Positions 1 to 14,100 of a stretch of DNA of 64,000 nucleotides are shown here, in pieces (within the stretch, counting starts at the first letter, position 1; the number at the start of each line of letters is the position of its first letter). The notes beneath the pieces are model-generated. The model ran no database searches, was not told the DNA's origin, and saw only the letters and a program-made list of their open reading frames with translations. The DNA is from Dermatophagoides farinae (lineage: Eukaryota; Arthropoda; Arachnida; Sarcoptiformes; Pyroglyphidae). The position numbers and the translations under genes were made by a program. The stretch spans positions 6,448,001 to 6,512,000 of the forward strand of contig NC_134678.1 of the NCBI RefSeq assembly GCF_024713945.1, in the 5' to 3' direction.

Positions 1-584
1 ATTTGTCAATATCGAATCGATTACTTTGTGGTTTAGGTGCCGGTGTTTGTGAAGCAATCTTTGCCGTCACTCCAATGGAAACTGTCAAAGTAAAATTCAT
101 TAATGACCAAAATAGTACGAATCCAAGATTTCGTGGTTTTTTCCATGGTGTACGTGAAATTGTTAAACAAGAAGGAATTCGTGGAACATATCAAGGTTTG
201 ACGGCAACAATAATGAAACAAGGATCCAATCAGGCGATACGTTTTTTCGTCATGGAAACATTGAAAGATTGGTATCGTGGTGGTGATCCAAATAAAAAAG
301 TAAATAAACTTGTAACCGGTGTATTTGGTGCATTTGCTGGTGCAGCATCCGTATTTGGTAATACACCAATCGATGTAGTCAAAACACGTATGCAAGGTCT
401 TGAAGCAAAAAAATATAAAGGAACTGTCGATTGTTTTATGCAGATTGCCAAAAATGAAGGTTTCTTTGCATTCTATAAGGGAACAGTACCACGTTTAGGA
501 CGTGTTTGTCTTGATGTCGCTATTACATTCATGATATATGATAGTTTTATGGAATTATTCAATACAATCTGGAAGACACCTTAA
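1..584 (+). CDS. SLC25A1: Tricarboxylate (citrate) carrier, SLC25A1 type, 3' part
   Basis: This is the C-terminal part of a mitochondrial inner-membrane citrate/malate exchanger; the 5' part lies outside the window, so no start is assigned. The frame is open from the first bases to TAA at 582-584. Two mitochondrial-carrier signatures of the form P-x-[DE]-x-x-[KR] are visible (PMETVK and PIDVVK), ending repeats 2 and 3 of the usual threefold structure. The stretches CGLGAGV.EA and KQGSNQAIRFFV are typical of the citrate-carrier subfamily rather than other SLC25 members. A paralog follows 1.5 kb downstream on the same strand, so this is a tandem pair. Family assignment is firm; substrate specificity is inferred from the subfamily. 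Confidence 0.9.
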   Translation, partial: LSISNRLLCGLGAGVCEAIFAVTPMETVKVKFINDQNSTNPRFRGFFHGVREIVKQEGIRGTYQGLTATIMKQGSNQAIRFFVMETLKDWYRGGDPNKKVNKLVTGVFGAFAGAASVFGNTPIDVVKTRMQGLEAKKYKGTVDCFMQIAKNEGFFAFYKGTVPRLGRVCLDVAITFMIYDSFMELFNTIWKTP

Positions 585-2103
585 TGACAACAGATGATGA
601 ACAAAATATATTTATTATGTCGATTCGATCGATCAACATTATCATCATTTTTTTTTCATAGAGAATTTTTGAATGTATGTGTATTGAGAACCAATATATT
701 GCTATTGATTTTTGCAACCAAATTTGTTTCCAGTTTTGTTTTTTTGTATTTTTGTTTTTTTTTATATAAGAGAAAAAATTTATAATTTATATACAGATGC
801 AATGAAAAAAAAGATTATTGAAACAATCAACATAATGTTTTTTTTTTTGATTTTTTTTTTGTTCTGTTTTCACATATTCAATTTTCAATTCAAAGATTTT
901 TGTACTTTTTAATGAACTTTTATTTGAGAAAATTTGCTGTTTGAACACACACACACACACACAAAAGAAATGACAACAATGAGATAAGAGAAAACATTTC
1001 TTTTATTCTGGTTGTACATTTTAAAAAAATCTCGTTCATTCTGATGATTATAATGATGATGATGATGATGATAACGAAAAAAAAGAATCGAAATTCTCTT
1101 CCTCTTTATGATGTGTGAAGAATGTGGAAAGAAAAAGAAAAGTTTATTTTTGTTCTGTACTTTGTTTTTTTTTGTCGGTATCATCGATTATCAAAAACCA
1201 AAGTTTTGGCACCGATTAAAAAAAAAACCAGAACAAAAAGGATATGATTTTGTTCTTGTTGCGGTAATAGTTGTAGTAGTAGTGGCACTTGTCAATGATG
1301 AATTATATTTATTATGTAATTCGATTTTTTTTTTTTTTTTGGTTTTGATTAGATTCAACCGTTGATGATATATAGATATATGATTATTATATTGTTATCA
1401 GTAAACATGTGAAACAAACAATCATACGATCAAGCCAATTCAGCCATTCCAGTATTACAAATATTCGAATAATAATGACGTAGGTAATGTACGAATTTTT
1501 TTTTCTTTTCAATTTTCATCTTTAATTTAGTTTAGTAAAATTTCGTATATAAATATGACGACGACGATATTCAACCACAAAAGAGAGAGAGAAAGAAAAA
1601 AATTAAATCAGTCAAAATGACTGACTGACAAACAATAAAAAAAAGGAATAATTCATATATCATTCATAGTGGGAATTTACTTGGCATGAATTCTCTCTTC
1701 ACCACCATCAAATTAGAATTAAAGCTTACTCATTTCGTTGTTTGCATGATGTTTGTTTTATCATCATCATCATCATCGTCATCGTCATCAAGGTTTGTGC
1801 CATCATCATATATTCTTTAAATGATTTCATTTTTTTTCTGAATTACATTTTGTACATTTAATTAATTCCATGTCAGTTATTTTGTTTGTAATCATCAAAC
1901 GGATAATATGTTCTTTCGAATGTTTTAATTATTATCATATAACATAATAAATCAGATGATCAGATTGATTTTGTGTGTGTGTTTGTGTTTATTTGTATTT
2001 GATTTTTCCATTTAATAAATTAAATATTGTATATCATTCATGTATTAATGTGTGTATTGACTACGGGGAGAGAAAAATCGAAAACAACAAAAAAAATTGA
2101 ATC
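585..2103. other. Intergenic spacer
   Basis: No coding region is supported here. The stretch holds poly-T/A runs, a short CA repeat near 945-962, TGA repeats near 1045-1075 and ATC repeats near 1760-1790. It probably contains the 3' UTR of the first carrier gene and the promoter of the second. Short open frames in it are low-complexity artefacts. Confidence 0.7.
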
Positions 2104-3207
2104 ATGGCCAACAATAGTATGTTGCTCACCCCAACTAATTCACCGCAAACAACCAGTGAAATGGTTTGTACAAAACGTAAAACCGAATTACCAATACTAA
2201 ATGCTTATTGGATAAATACCGGAAAACAATTGTTTGCTAGTAAGTCATTATTATCGATTTATTTTTCTAAGCATCATGTTCATGATGATTTTGTCTTTGT
2301 CATGTTACTTACAGGTGGATTATCCGGATGTGTTGAAGTTTGTTTCACCTATCCTACCGATTTCGTTAAAATTATTCTACAATTAGATGAAAGAAGTGGT
2401 AAAAAACGTCGTTTTAAAAATTCATTCGATGTTATCCGTCAAACAATACGAAGCTATGGAATATTGGGCGTTTATCGTGGTTTCAGTGTCGTTTTCTATG
2501 GTGCCATTCCGAAATATATGTTCCGGTATTAGTACATCATAATCCTACCTAATTGCTCATAATTCTTGTTCTACAGATTTGGGTCGTATGAACAAATAAA
2601 ACGATTCTGTGTGAATAATGATGGTCAATTAAGGCCTAAAGATAAATTAATCTGCGGTCTTGGTGCGGGCGTTTTTGAAGCATTATTCGCTGTCATACCT
2701 CAAGAATCGATTAAAGTGAAATTCATCAATGATCGTTTTAGTGATCAACCTAAATACAATGGATTAATACATGGTATCAAGGAGATAATTAGAGAGAAAG
2801 GAATTCGTGGTACATACCAAGGAGTAGTGCCAACGCTACTCAAACAAGGATCCAATCAGGCAATCAGATTTTTTGTCTTTGATTCATTACAAGAATGGAA
2901 TAATAATCGTCAACCAATGAATAAGGATAAAAATAATAAAATCCTCATACCGATATTTGGCGCGATTGCAGGAGCAACATCAGTGTTGGGTAACACACCT
3001 ATGGATGTGGTCAAAACTCGAATGCAAGGACTTGAAGCACATAAATATCGAGGCGTCATGGATTGTATGGCTAAAATCTATCGTAATGAAGGATTATTAG
3101 GCTTCTATAAAGGCTTAGTTCCACGTTTAGTCAAAGTTTCATTGGAAGTGGCCATCGCATTCACCATGTACAGCACCTTTTCCGATCTATTTGGTATTAA
3201 CAAATAG
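2104..3207 (+). CDS. SLC25A1: Tricarboxylate (citrate) carrier, second tandem copy
   Basis: A complete mitochondrial citrate carrier of 325 aa. Exons are 2104-2239, 2315-2525 and 2577-3207; both introns are GT-AG and the joins keep frame (LFA/SGLSGC and KYMFR/FGSYEQ). All three repeats carry the carrier signature: PTDFVK, PQESIK and PMDVVK. Length is close to the family norm of about 310-320 aa. The N-terminus has about 45 residues before the first transmembrane helix and includes a Thr/Ser-rich stretch. The second signature differs from its neighbour (PQESIK against PMETVK), so the two copies have clearly diverged. The ATG at 2104 is the first in frame and follows an A-rich leader. It acts in the inner mitochondrial membrane, exporting citrate for lipid synthesis (family knowledge). 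Confidence 0.92.
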
Positions 3208-3317
3208 AATTTTTCATCATTTTTTCTAAACAATTTTTAGCAAGAAAAAAGAATTTTTGTGTATATAATTCTTAAATTGAGACGATAATCTTAAAAATGT
3301 CCATTTGATTTTTGTCT

Positions 3318-3323
3318 AATAAA
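3318..3323 (+). terminator. Poly(A) signal of second citrate carrier
   Basis: A canonical AATAAA lies 111 bp after the carrier stop codon and before the XPB start. It is the only clear signal in the 250-bp spacer. Confidence 0.5.
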
Positions 3324-3457
3324 AATCATTTTAAAAATTATGAGATACTTTCAATGTATTAATTTGGCTATAATAAAATGTGGTTATCGTCTCAAAACAT
3401 TTATTATTGTCATTTGTTTTTTTTTCATTGATGATCAAAATCAATTAGTTTTGTATC

Positions 3458-5881
3458 ATGTATCGGAAAAAATTTAGTGGTAAAAAAAATTTTAAACCAT
3501 CAAATAAACATGGACAAGAATCATCTAGTCGTATTGATGTAGATGATGATGGTCTTGGTGAAGGCGATAGTGCCGAAGTTCCTGAAGCAGCTTTTCGATC
3601 TGTCAGTGATACAAATGCCGAAGATGAATATGGTGCCAAGGATTATACAAAAGAATTAACGTTAAAAGATGATTATTCGGTTCGACCATTGTGGGTGGCA
3701 CCTGATGGTAATATTTTTCTGGAAACATTTTCACCATTGTATAAACAAGCTCAAGATTTTCTCATCACTATTTCTGAACCGGTTTCTCGACCGGAAAATA
3801 TTCATCAATACAAATTGACTGCTTATTCATTATATGCTGCTGTTTCTGTTGGATTGAATACAGATGAAATCATACAATATTTAAGTCGATTAAGTAAAAC
3901 ATCAATCCCTGATAGTATCGTTGAATTCATCAAGGTAATTTCATTTGACTGTAAAAGCTTTGCATCATTAACCAATTTTGATTTTTAGCTTTGTACTTTT
4001 AGCTATGGAAAAGTAAAATTGGTACTCAAACATAATCGTTATTTTGTTGAATCAACATTTCCTGATGTGATACAGAAATTGATCAAAGATCCAATCATTG
4101 CTAAATGTCGTATTCGACGTGAAGATGGTGATAATCTAATAACCGGCACTATTACGAATAAAGGTAAATTTGCCGGCGAAAATAATAAAGATGAAAATGA
4201 TTCTGATAAAGTTCAAAGTGATGCAAACAAAAGCAAACCGGAAAATATACCTGAAGAATTGTTTAATTTTTATGAAAAAATGGAACGTGACGATGATGAA
4301 CCAGAAGACATACAAACATTATCATTTGAAGTGAATCAAGCAGAAATTGAGACTATACAGAAACGTTGTATTCAATTAGAATATCCATTATTGGCTGAAT
4401 ATGATTTTAAAAATGATACACAAAATCGAGATATTAATATTGATCTTAAACCGAATGCTGTTCTTCGTCCATATCAGGAGAAATCATTACGAAAAATGTT
4501 TGGTAATGGTCGTGCACGTTCTGGTGTGATCGTATTACCATGTGGTGCCGGTAAATCATTGACCGGTGTTACAGCCGCATGTACTATTCGTAAACGATGC
4601 TTAGTATTATGTAATTCATCTGTTTCCGTTGAACAATGGCGTATGCAGTTTAAATTATGGTCAACAGCCGATGATAGTATGATTTGTCGATTTACATCGG
4701 ATGCTAAAGATAAACCGATTGGTAGTGGAATATTGGTCACTACATATACGATGATTACTCATATACAAAAACGTTCATGGGAAGCAGATCAAGTAATGCG
4801 ATGGGTGAAAGATCAAGAATGGGGCCTAATGTTATTGGATGAAGTACATACAATTCCGGCCAGAATGTTTCGTCGTGTGTTGACCATTGTACAGGCTCAT
4901 TGTAAACTAGGATTGACAGCCACATTGGTACGTGAAGATGATAAAATTGCTGATCTTAATTTTTTGATTGGCCCTAAATTATATGAAGCAAATTGGTTAG
5001 AATTACAATCGGCTGGATATATTGCTCGTGTACAATGTGCCGAAGTTTGGTGTCCAATGCATCCAGAATTTTATCGTGAATATTTGGCTGCCAAATCCAT
5101 GAAGAAAATGTTATTTTATGTAATGAATCCGAATAAATTTCGTGTCTGCCAATTTCTAATCAAATATCATGAAAAGCGAAATGACAAGATCATCGTCTTT
5201 TCCGATAATATCTTTGCATTGGTCAACTATGCTAAAAAACTTGGCCGTCCATATATTTTTGGGCCAACATCACAAGGTGAACGTTTACAGATTTTACAGA
5301 ATTTTCAATTCAATCCTAAATTGAATACAATATTCGTATCGAAAATTGCTGATACATCATTTGATTTACCTGAAGCAAATGTTCTCATACAAATATCATC
5401 ACATGGTGGTTCACGACGACAAGAAGCACAACGTTTGGGTCGTATTTTGCGTGCGAAAAAAGGTGCCGTCACTGAAGAATATAATGCTTATTTCTATTCA
5501 CTTGTATCACAAGATACGCTTGAAATGCAATATTCACGTAAACGACAACGATTTTTAGTGAATCAAGGTTACAGTTATAAAGTGATTACAACGATCAAAG
5601 GAATAGATGAAGAAGAATTATTCTATACGAATAAAGATGAACAAATGCAATTATTACAACAGGTATTACAAGCTAATGATAATGATGGTGAATTGGAAAA
5701 GATATCGATAATGGATTCAGCCGAAATTAAATCTTCACAACAAAATCGACAATCATTTGTAACGAAAAAAGCTGGTAATATTAATTCATTATCGGGTGCC
5801 GATGATAATGTTTATATGGAATTTAAATCGAAAAAATCTTCCGATTATAAACATCCATTGTTTAAGAAATTTAGAAAATAA
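3458..5881 (+). CDS. ERCC3: TFIIH helicase/translocase subunit XPB (ERCC3, haywire)
   Basis: XPB is the 3'-5' SF2 DNA translocase of TFIIH, used in promoter opening and nucleotide excision repair. Exons are 3458-3934 and 3989-5881, with a 54-bp GT-AG intron; the join gives [23 protein letters not shown], matching the conserved N-terminal domain. The product is 789 aa, close to the human 782. Visible parts in order: basic/acidic N-terminus, damage-recognition region, Walker A GAGKS with Lys near residue 348, DEVH box near 443-446, [10 protein letters not shown] containing the family's RED motif, and helicase motif [17 protein letters not shown]. The C-terminus is lysine-rich. No break or missing catalytic residue was seen. 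It lies only about 250 bp behind the citrate carrier on the same strand. Confidence 0.97.
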
Positions 5882-8145
5882 AAAAAATAATGATGATGAT
5901 GATGATTAAAATTCATTTCAATTTGTAATTGATAATAATTTTTTCATTTTTGTGGATGTCAATTTATTATATATAATACGGTGATTAAGTTTATTAATTA
6001 TTACAAACGATTATTGATCGATTGATTTTTTTTAATAATAATAATAATTTCAGAAATAAAAGATTACGGTGCTGCTTTGTGTTCGAGATCAATCAACGTG
6101 TTATTGTATGTGTGTGGGTGTGTGTGCGTGTATGTATCCGGAAGAGAGAATTTAATCATTTTGGAAAAAGTAAAATATTTATTTATTACATTCAATAATC
6201 TGCTGGCAAAAAAAAAGAACTGTAAATTAATTATTTCAGTCAGATGTTTAAATATTGTTTATATTATATTAGATATAATTTGAATATGATGATGGATTAG
6301 TTTAATTTGAAATGAAATTAGCTAATTTTTTTCATATTTTAAAAATCAAAAAAAAAGGAAGAAACGGCGTGTGTAATTTGTTTGTGTTTATGCGTGTGTG
6401 TGTGTGTGTGTGTGTGTGACAAAAAAAAATGTGGAATTCAAGTTTTTTTTTTGCACTTCAACATCAATTTGTTTTCATATTATATTATTATTATTATTGT
6501 AGGCAATGAAATAATTTATCAATGATAAACACAAGAAAAAAAAGAATGAGAAACAAAATAACAACAATGATAAACAACAATCAAATATATAGTACCAAAC
6601 GGAAAAAAATTGGAGAAAAAAAAACAGAAAAGAATTATTACACAAATCACAACATTTAATAGCTTAATAAATGAATGAATGGAATGATGAAATGATGAGA
6701 ATGAATTTGTCTAAAAGTAAAATTCAAATGTGTGTAGTATTATTATTAGGTATCAAAGAAAAACGAATGATACCTGAATTATTATTCTTCTCTTTGAAAA
6801 CAAGAATAATCAACATCGACATATGACATGGAAAAATGATGTCGAATGATGTTAAAGTATGAATGATGGTTAATAATTTATCTATTTACATGTGTATAAA
6901 TAATGGATCAGGCAAAAAGGAAAAAAAAATTTTACAAACAAACACAAGACAAGATGATAATCGGAAATGTGAATGCAGGGTGGTAATGGTAAAATCATGA
7001 ATGTATCACAAAAAAAAGAAACGAAATTTTTTTTAGGTGGATAAACTTGTATGTGTGTATGTCAGTGAGAATGGTTGTGTATTAAAACATCGAAACATCA
7101 ATCATTGAAATTTTCTAAAATAAAAACCAAAATTTAATGTCACTGTATTATTGAAAGAGTGCTTGATGCTGGAATGGACAATTTATGAATGGTGGGATTC
7201 TATTTATTTTTTTTTTATTGTATGTTTGTAACATTTTGACTGTCTGTCTGAATAAAAAATATTCAATATAACCATGATGAGAATAATTATTAAATAAATT
7301 AATATATAATGCACACAAACACAATTACACACACACACATACACAACATGAACAAATCATTGGAATTTTTTGTTGTTGTTGTTTCATTTTGTATATAGGG
7401 ATATTGGATTTAGTGTATAATATATAATCGGTATATATGATATGTAACAAGTTAATGAATTCTGTCGTGTTTGTCTGTCACCGGTGTTATTTAATTATCT
7501 TGAATGAGAAAATCAATTTTTTTTTCTTCAATGGATTTCAAGTGATTGATTCGACGAACGACTATAATTCGAGAAGGTTCGATTCATCATCAAAGATCTT
7601 TTTTTTTAATTTGGAATTTTTTTCCTGTTTGTCCAATGTTTTTTTTGGGCACTTTGAAATATAACGGTGCTGATGATGATGATGATGATGATGATGGTGG
7701 TGGTTTGATGTAATTTGGTGCTAGTGATAAAATTAAATAATGATGATTTCAAATTCAAGAAGAGAAGAAAATGAAAAAAAGGTACACAAATGCACACACA
7801 CACACACACAAACAACATTGGAAATTATTTGGAATAAATAAGCATTAGAAGAAAAAGCACAATAATCATCATTCGTTGATAAAATGGGTTTTTTAAGAGG
7901 AAACATTTTTGACATTAGAAAGAGCAAGAGAGAGAGAGAGAGAGAGGATCACGTAAAAAAGAACCAAACGAAGGAAAAATCAATTTGGAGGTCAAAGGTT
8001 AAGGCACAGAACAGAATTCAGACAGATTTTGGTTTTGTTTTGTTTTTTTTGGCAACAGACAGTTTTTCTTCATCATCATATAATTGACCAATAATTTTTT
8101 TATCAAATTAATCAATCGATTAATAGATCGATTATGGATTAGTGA
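5882..8145. other. Intergenic region, low complexity
   Basis: No gene is supported. The region contains the 3' UTR of XPB on the plus strand and the 3' UTR of the RIM-binding protein gene on the minus strand, so the two genes converge here. A GT repeat lies at 6393-6418, a TGA repeat near 7671-7695 and an AGAGAG run near 7927-7947. Open frames inside are made of repeats. Confidence 0.7.
6393..6418. repeat. (GT)n microsatellite
   Basis: About 13 uninterrupted GT units in the convergent 3' spacer between XPB and the RIM-binding protein gene. Confidence 0.9.
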
Positions 8146-11100
8146 TCATAGTTTGAATAAACTTTTCATCGTATTCATTATTGTACCAGCTGCTTGTCCA
8201 GGTTGATTAGCTTGATTGCCCAGCATAGGATTATATGCAGACTGTTGTTGCTGTTGTGGATTTGGATGTTGTGGTTGACCAAAATTCATTTGTGTTTGTT
8301 GTGATGGTTGCTGATGCTGTTGTTGTGGTTGTTGTTGTCCACCAATCATTGTATTTTGCTGCATTGTAGCTACTGTTGATTGTGGTTGATGGTGACCCAT
8401 CATTGGTTGATGTGGTTGATTTGGATGTGCAAATGGTCCACGTGCACCTAAAGGTGTTGTCGCTTCTTCCAGTATCTTTTTACCCGATGCAAATAAACTG
8501 CCCAACATACCCGTTGATTGTTGTTGTTGATGGTGTTGATTTGGCAACGGTAATTGACCCGGTTGACCAGTACCCATCGGTCCACCTGGTCCTAAACCAG
8601 TTTGATTAACCATCTGTTGACCGAATCTTGGTGTAGTTGACATATTTAGATCCAAACTATTTGGTCTTTGTTTATTGCCTAGGTTGGTTCCAGGACCTTG
8701 AAACATTGGATTGTATGGCCCTTGTTGTCCTGGTGCCTGATGCACGCCTGTCACGTTGACCATGGGATTTTGTTGTCTCATTACGCGGCCCATCATTGAT
8801 TGATTGGCTTGTAATGAAGCATTTTGCTGTTGTTGCGTTAATATCTGCTGTTGGGTAGTTAAATGAGGTTGTTGTTGGAATACACCTTGTTGACCTTGGC
8901 CCTGGAACATTTGTTGCTGTTGTTGATTGACGCCTTGACCAGTTGTGACCAATGGTTGTGTTCCGATTTGTTGATGATATTGGGTTGTTTGTTGTTGCAT
9001 TGTTGATTGTGGTAAATGGGACTGCTGTTGCATTAACATTTGCTGCTGTGATAATCCCTGTGGCTGTTGTGTTGCTTGCATTGTATTTTGTAGTAAACCA
9101 CCGGTTGTCTGGCCCGTATTGCTGAAATTTTGTGTTCCGGTCTGATTGAATGGCTGTTGTTGGTGGGATTGTAGTTGTTGTTGAAGGCCTTGCTGGAATT
9201 GTTGTTGTTGTTGGGAAGCAGTGCCTGGTTGTAGTACTTGCATTTGTCCTAATTGACCCTGGCCCATTCCACCAGTTGATATCAGTTGACCATGTGCCAT
9301 GGTGGCCATAGCATTGTTTGTATTCATTTGACGGGTTGTTTGTAACTGTCCTGGTACCATTTGCGTACCTGACATCATCTTTACCTATATTTATTGATTG
9401 TGAAGAAAAATAAATGAAAAAAAAATATTAAATTGAATGAAAAACATAAAATTTATATATGTTGGTGTATGTGTGTGTATGTGTATCATTTAAAATCTGA
9501 CGTGCGAGAACCAAAAAAAAAATCGGTGTCTCATTTTATTTTATTAATTAATTAATATTGTTTTTTAGTGAATTGATTAATTAGAAAAAAGTGTAGAAAT
9601 GAATTTGGAAAAGTGAACGAAATTTTGTTTTTGAAAGAGACAGAGGAAGCAGAGCAATAAGGAAATGTGATTTTTAGATCAGAAATAGAGATATAGATTA
9701 ATAATGAGATAGATTAGAAACATTTTTTGGCAATTGGTATTTTGGAGCGATAGATTTTCATTTTTTTTTCAATGATTATCAAGGTTTTAAATGGATTTAT
9801 GTTTTTTTTTTGCTGCTTGAAAATTGCAGGAATTTCAGGAATTGCAATAATTTGATTGATTCGTGATGATTGGTGCTTATAGTAGTGATGTGAACACATA
9901 TAGACACTGCAAACATTGAATTCATGATATTGCTGATGACCATGATATATGTATATAATTATAATAAAATAAAGTGAAAAATGAATATTCCATGGTGAAA
10001 ATTTTGTTGAAGTTATCATGTTGATATGATGATCATTTTTTCTTCGTACGTGATTTCATTTCATATAATAAATTCGAATGAAAAACTATTTTCTAGCTAT
10101 AATCTATATGATAACTACAAATATTTTGTTTTTCTTCAACCGTCTTGACTACCAAAAACTAATTAATCAATCAATCAAGACAATAATTAATCCAAGAGAC
10201 AGATAAATGCAATTCTAATATTTATGAATAAAAATGATAAAATCTAAATGATAAATGAACAAAAGTATAAAAAATTATAAATCAATTAACATTCATTTTA
10301 CATTAAATAATCATTGTCATCATCATCATCATCATTATTATCACGAAAAAGCAAACCTATTGGTGATTGACTAAAGTCACATCAAACTATCAAATGCTAT
10401 GTTTGGATGCTGCTTGCTGTGATTCAGGTGCATGAATTAACCATTGTAGGTGTGATTTGCATCTAGTTTGAATCGAATGATAAGCTTAATCTAGATTATG
10501 CTAGATTTTTAGGCAATACACTAAATTGAGGGATAAGAAAGAAAAAAGAAAATTTCACTTTTTCCGAAGTGGAAAAAAATTTTCTTCTTTTTTTGCTTGA
10601 TTTTTTTTTTGGAAAAAAAATTTGATTTGAGAAACCAATTTCCAATGATTGCTCCGCTCCCCCACCTTTGACGCGACTCACATGACGCACGTTTGTTGTT
10701 TGGTCAACTGGTCCAGCATCAGCAAGAAAATTCGATGGTACTAAGCCACGCATTCCGTTTGCTTCGCCAATATAGAATCCATCTTCATCCATATCACCAT
10801 AAACGTAGATTATATCGCCAGTTCTGAATGCCAATTCCGTCTAGATTTTGTTGTTGTTGTTCGGTTGATCGGAATATTCATATTTACAAAAAGAAACAAT
10901 TTTGTTCCAATTTGTTGATGCACATAAGACACACACACATACGCACAATTGATGATGAGAGAGATCAATTCTATATTTAACACGAATTTCGACTACAAAA
11001 AATATAATCATATAACTTACCTCAGTATCGAAATTTGGTGATAATTCTTGTGGATCATAATCATAAAGAGCAATCATTTTTCTTATAGACAAATGTGATA

Positions 11101-14100
11101 ATGGATCATTAGGATTGTTTCGAAATCTTGGGTCATTTTCAACATCATATTGGACTTCGGATACCATATTACATGGTACATAACCGATTCTACCATTACA
11201 TTCACCACGATAAAAACCATCGGCATCTTTATCGCCATAAATCTAAAAAATGAAAGAATTGTTTTTTTAAACATTTATCAAATTTATGAATAAAAACAAC
11301 AAACCTTGATTAGTTGACCTTCTTGAAATGGTAATTCTTCTTCGGCAGCATCCGGATTAGGTGACATTGTCATTGGATCATAATCGAATAATGCAACAAA
11401 CCAACGTACACCATGTTCACGATCACGTTGATTTGGTTGTCGTCGGTGTGTTAGTTGATTATAAGGACCTAGATTTGATCTTTCATATTCACTAAGTACT
11501 CTTGTTCGTTGTGGCGGCATTGGTGATACACCGGTACGTTTTCCACCATAAATACGTTGTTTCATTGATTGATCAAATTCTTCTTCCGAATAGCTTTCCA
11601 TTGGCTGTACACTTTCACTTGGTGTTTCTTTTGTAATCTCAATAGCCGGTATAGTCATACGTGCCATATTATCATTCATATGTAATGAGGATGTATGAAC
11701 ATTACGATTAGTAGCCATTCTACCAGCTCCAACCATACGATTAACATTGGTTGTTTGTTGTTGTTGTTGTTGTTGTTGTCGATTGGTCAACATTCGATGT
11801 CTCATATCATATTGAGTGTTCTGTTGTCAATAATAAATAAAATTCAAATTAATAATCAAAACTGAAAATAATTTGGGACTCTTTAAAAAGCCAAATAGCA
11901 CATTAATGGTGATTGATTTTGACATTTAGAATTTGGAAACACAAAAAACAGTGTGCGATTTTGTTGGGAAAATGATTCATCTGGTTGATTTACGTGACAA
12001 ATTTGATGATGTTAATGAAAAAAGCTTCGAAAGAATGCAAAATAAATTATCAATAAATCGGAAAAGGCAAATTGATTGGCTTGATGGTTAATTGGTGATT
12101 TATAACAAATGGATAGACGGATGACACAGTGGTATTATATGTGTGTATGTGATATAATTTGGAACAGCTTGAATTGCATAAAAAAGGGAAGACACTTTTT
12201 TTAGGACTAATTTAAATTGTCTACCTGATTCGTATAGATTTGTTTCTGTTGCTCTTGTGGCTGTAGCTGTTGTTGTGGTGATTGTTGTGGTTGTGGTTGT
12301 GGTTGTGGCTGAGATTGTGATTGAGAAACTAGATTCTCAAATTCTTTGCTATGTCTAGCAACCATTTGCATTAAACGATTCAAATCGGTATCAGATTCAG
12401 AATCCGAATGATTCATCAATATCTGTGTCTAAAGAAGTTTAAGTTTTGAATTTGATTATTCGATTAACACCCAATAATGATAATGATGACAATTTTTTTT
12501 CAAATCTCATAAATTTTTTACGAAATTTAGTACAAATTTTTTGAATGATGAATTTCTATTCAATTGAGAAAAAATAGATTAATTAACAATTCAGCTCACC
12601 TTTTTCAATTGTTGAGTAGTATTGGCCATTAATTGTAATTTAAGTAGATCATCTGGTATTTGGCAAGGCATTGAATCTTGTGACAGATTCTCACCGGATT
12701 TTGTTCGTACAGTAATCAATTTTTTATGTAAATGTTCCAACGAAGCAATATCCAATAATGCATGATCACCTAATAATAATAATTTGATTTAAAATTTATA
12801 CTGCATAAATAAATATATTTCATATTCATATAAATACCGGTAGGACTATCAATTTCTGCTAGTTTTTTATGTCCGGCAAAAACAGCGTAACCGGTCACAG
12901 GACAATTATTCGATGTACCAAATTGATTCAATGTGATTGGAAGCCATGTGACCAGAAGTGTACCTTCTTGTGGTCCAGCTTCAACTTGAATGTCGACAGG
13001 TGGATCTGGAAGACCTGTTTTTTTTGTATCAAAAATATTATGAATTTCAATGAATCAATTATCAACACTTACTTTTGGGTAAAGTTCGAAAATCAACAAA
13101 TGTGGTTAACATTTCTAATTTTTTTGGATTCTTTTCATCGCTACATAATAATTTTCCAGGTTTGGCACGAACGGAAACACGATATAAGGTATTTGCTGAT
13201 AGGCCAACAATTAAATGCTTAAAGACACTTGGCTTTACTGTTCGAACTTCAACACTATTAACGGCAACTACATGATAAAAATTTGAATTACACGGTATCC
13301 AAGATATGAGTGCTGAATCTGATGTAATATTTGATGCTTTCACACAACACGGAGCAAACGGTATATCTAGATTTAATTTAAGAAGATAATTTCATTATTA
13401 GTAATAGTAATTTCATTTGATTTAATGAAACAAACTTTTTCCAATCACTATTGTACAACCCGGATCTTTTGAATGACGACCATTACGATCGATTGCTCGA
13501 ATACTGATACGATGTGGCTAATGAATAAAAAAAATGAATCATTTGTATTTCAAATAAATTGAAAAAAAACAAATAAAAAATACCATTGATGAATCAACGC
13601 CTTCAACAAGGGCTTTAGTTCTATCACCGGATGGTATGGTGGCTTTTAATACTCCATCAACATATATCTGATAATGATCGATCATTGTACGAGGACATTC
13701 AGGGTGTAGCCACCCTATAAGAACACTTTTGTGTAGTTGACGTTCAACAATCAACCTTTGTGGAGGTGGAACTATATAAAAAAAAAAATATAAATTTTCA
13801 ATCAAGTAATTTTTTTCGATAAAAATTTCTTCATACCTGTCGTTTTGGCAGCTTCTTGTTCAGCTCTTTCAGGCTCGGAAACATCTTCATCAATTTCGGT
13901 GGCATCTTCCAGATCAATATAATCATTAATACGATGAAAATCATCTGATTAAAATAAGTAAAAATAAATAAAAGTCCAAAACATTGTTATTGATAAAATA
14001 CCTGGAGCAAGAAGATGTTGAAAACTTGTATGACCAATTTGTTCGCTCAAAATGGCATCATAAAATTCCGGTGGAAAACTAGCCGTATCGGATTCGGCAT

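Noticed and set aside
4474-4740. Antisense frame inside XPB
   Set aside because: A shadow of the strongly conserved XPB coding strand, with no independent evidence.
8376-8609. Plus-strand frame across the Gln-rich exon
   Set aside because: The complement of Gln-rich codons always leaves open frames; nothing recognisable is encoded.
12838-13014. Possible frameshift in the third FN3 domain exon of the RIM-binding protein
   Set aside because: Recounting the exon gives 177 bp with matching phases on both sides, and the protein reads through ([13 protein letters not shown]). There is no break.
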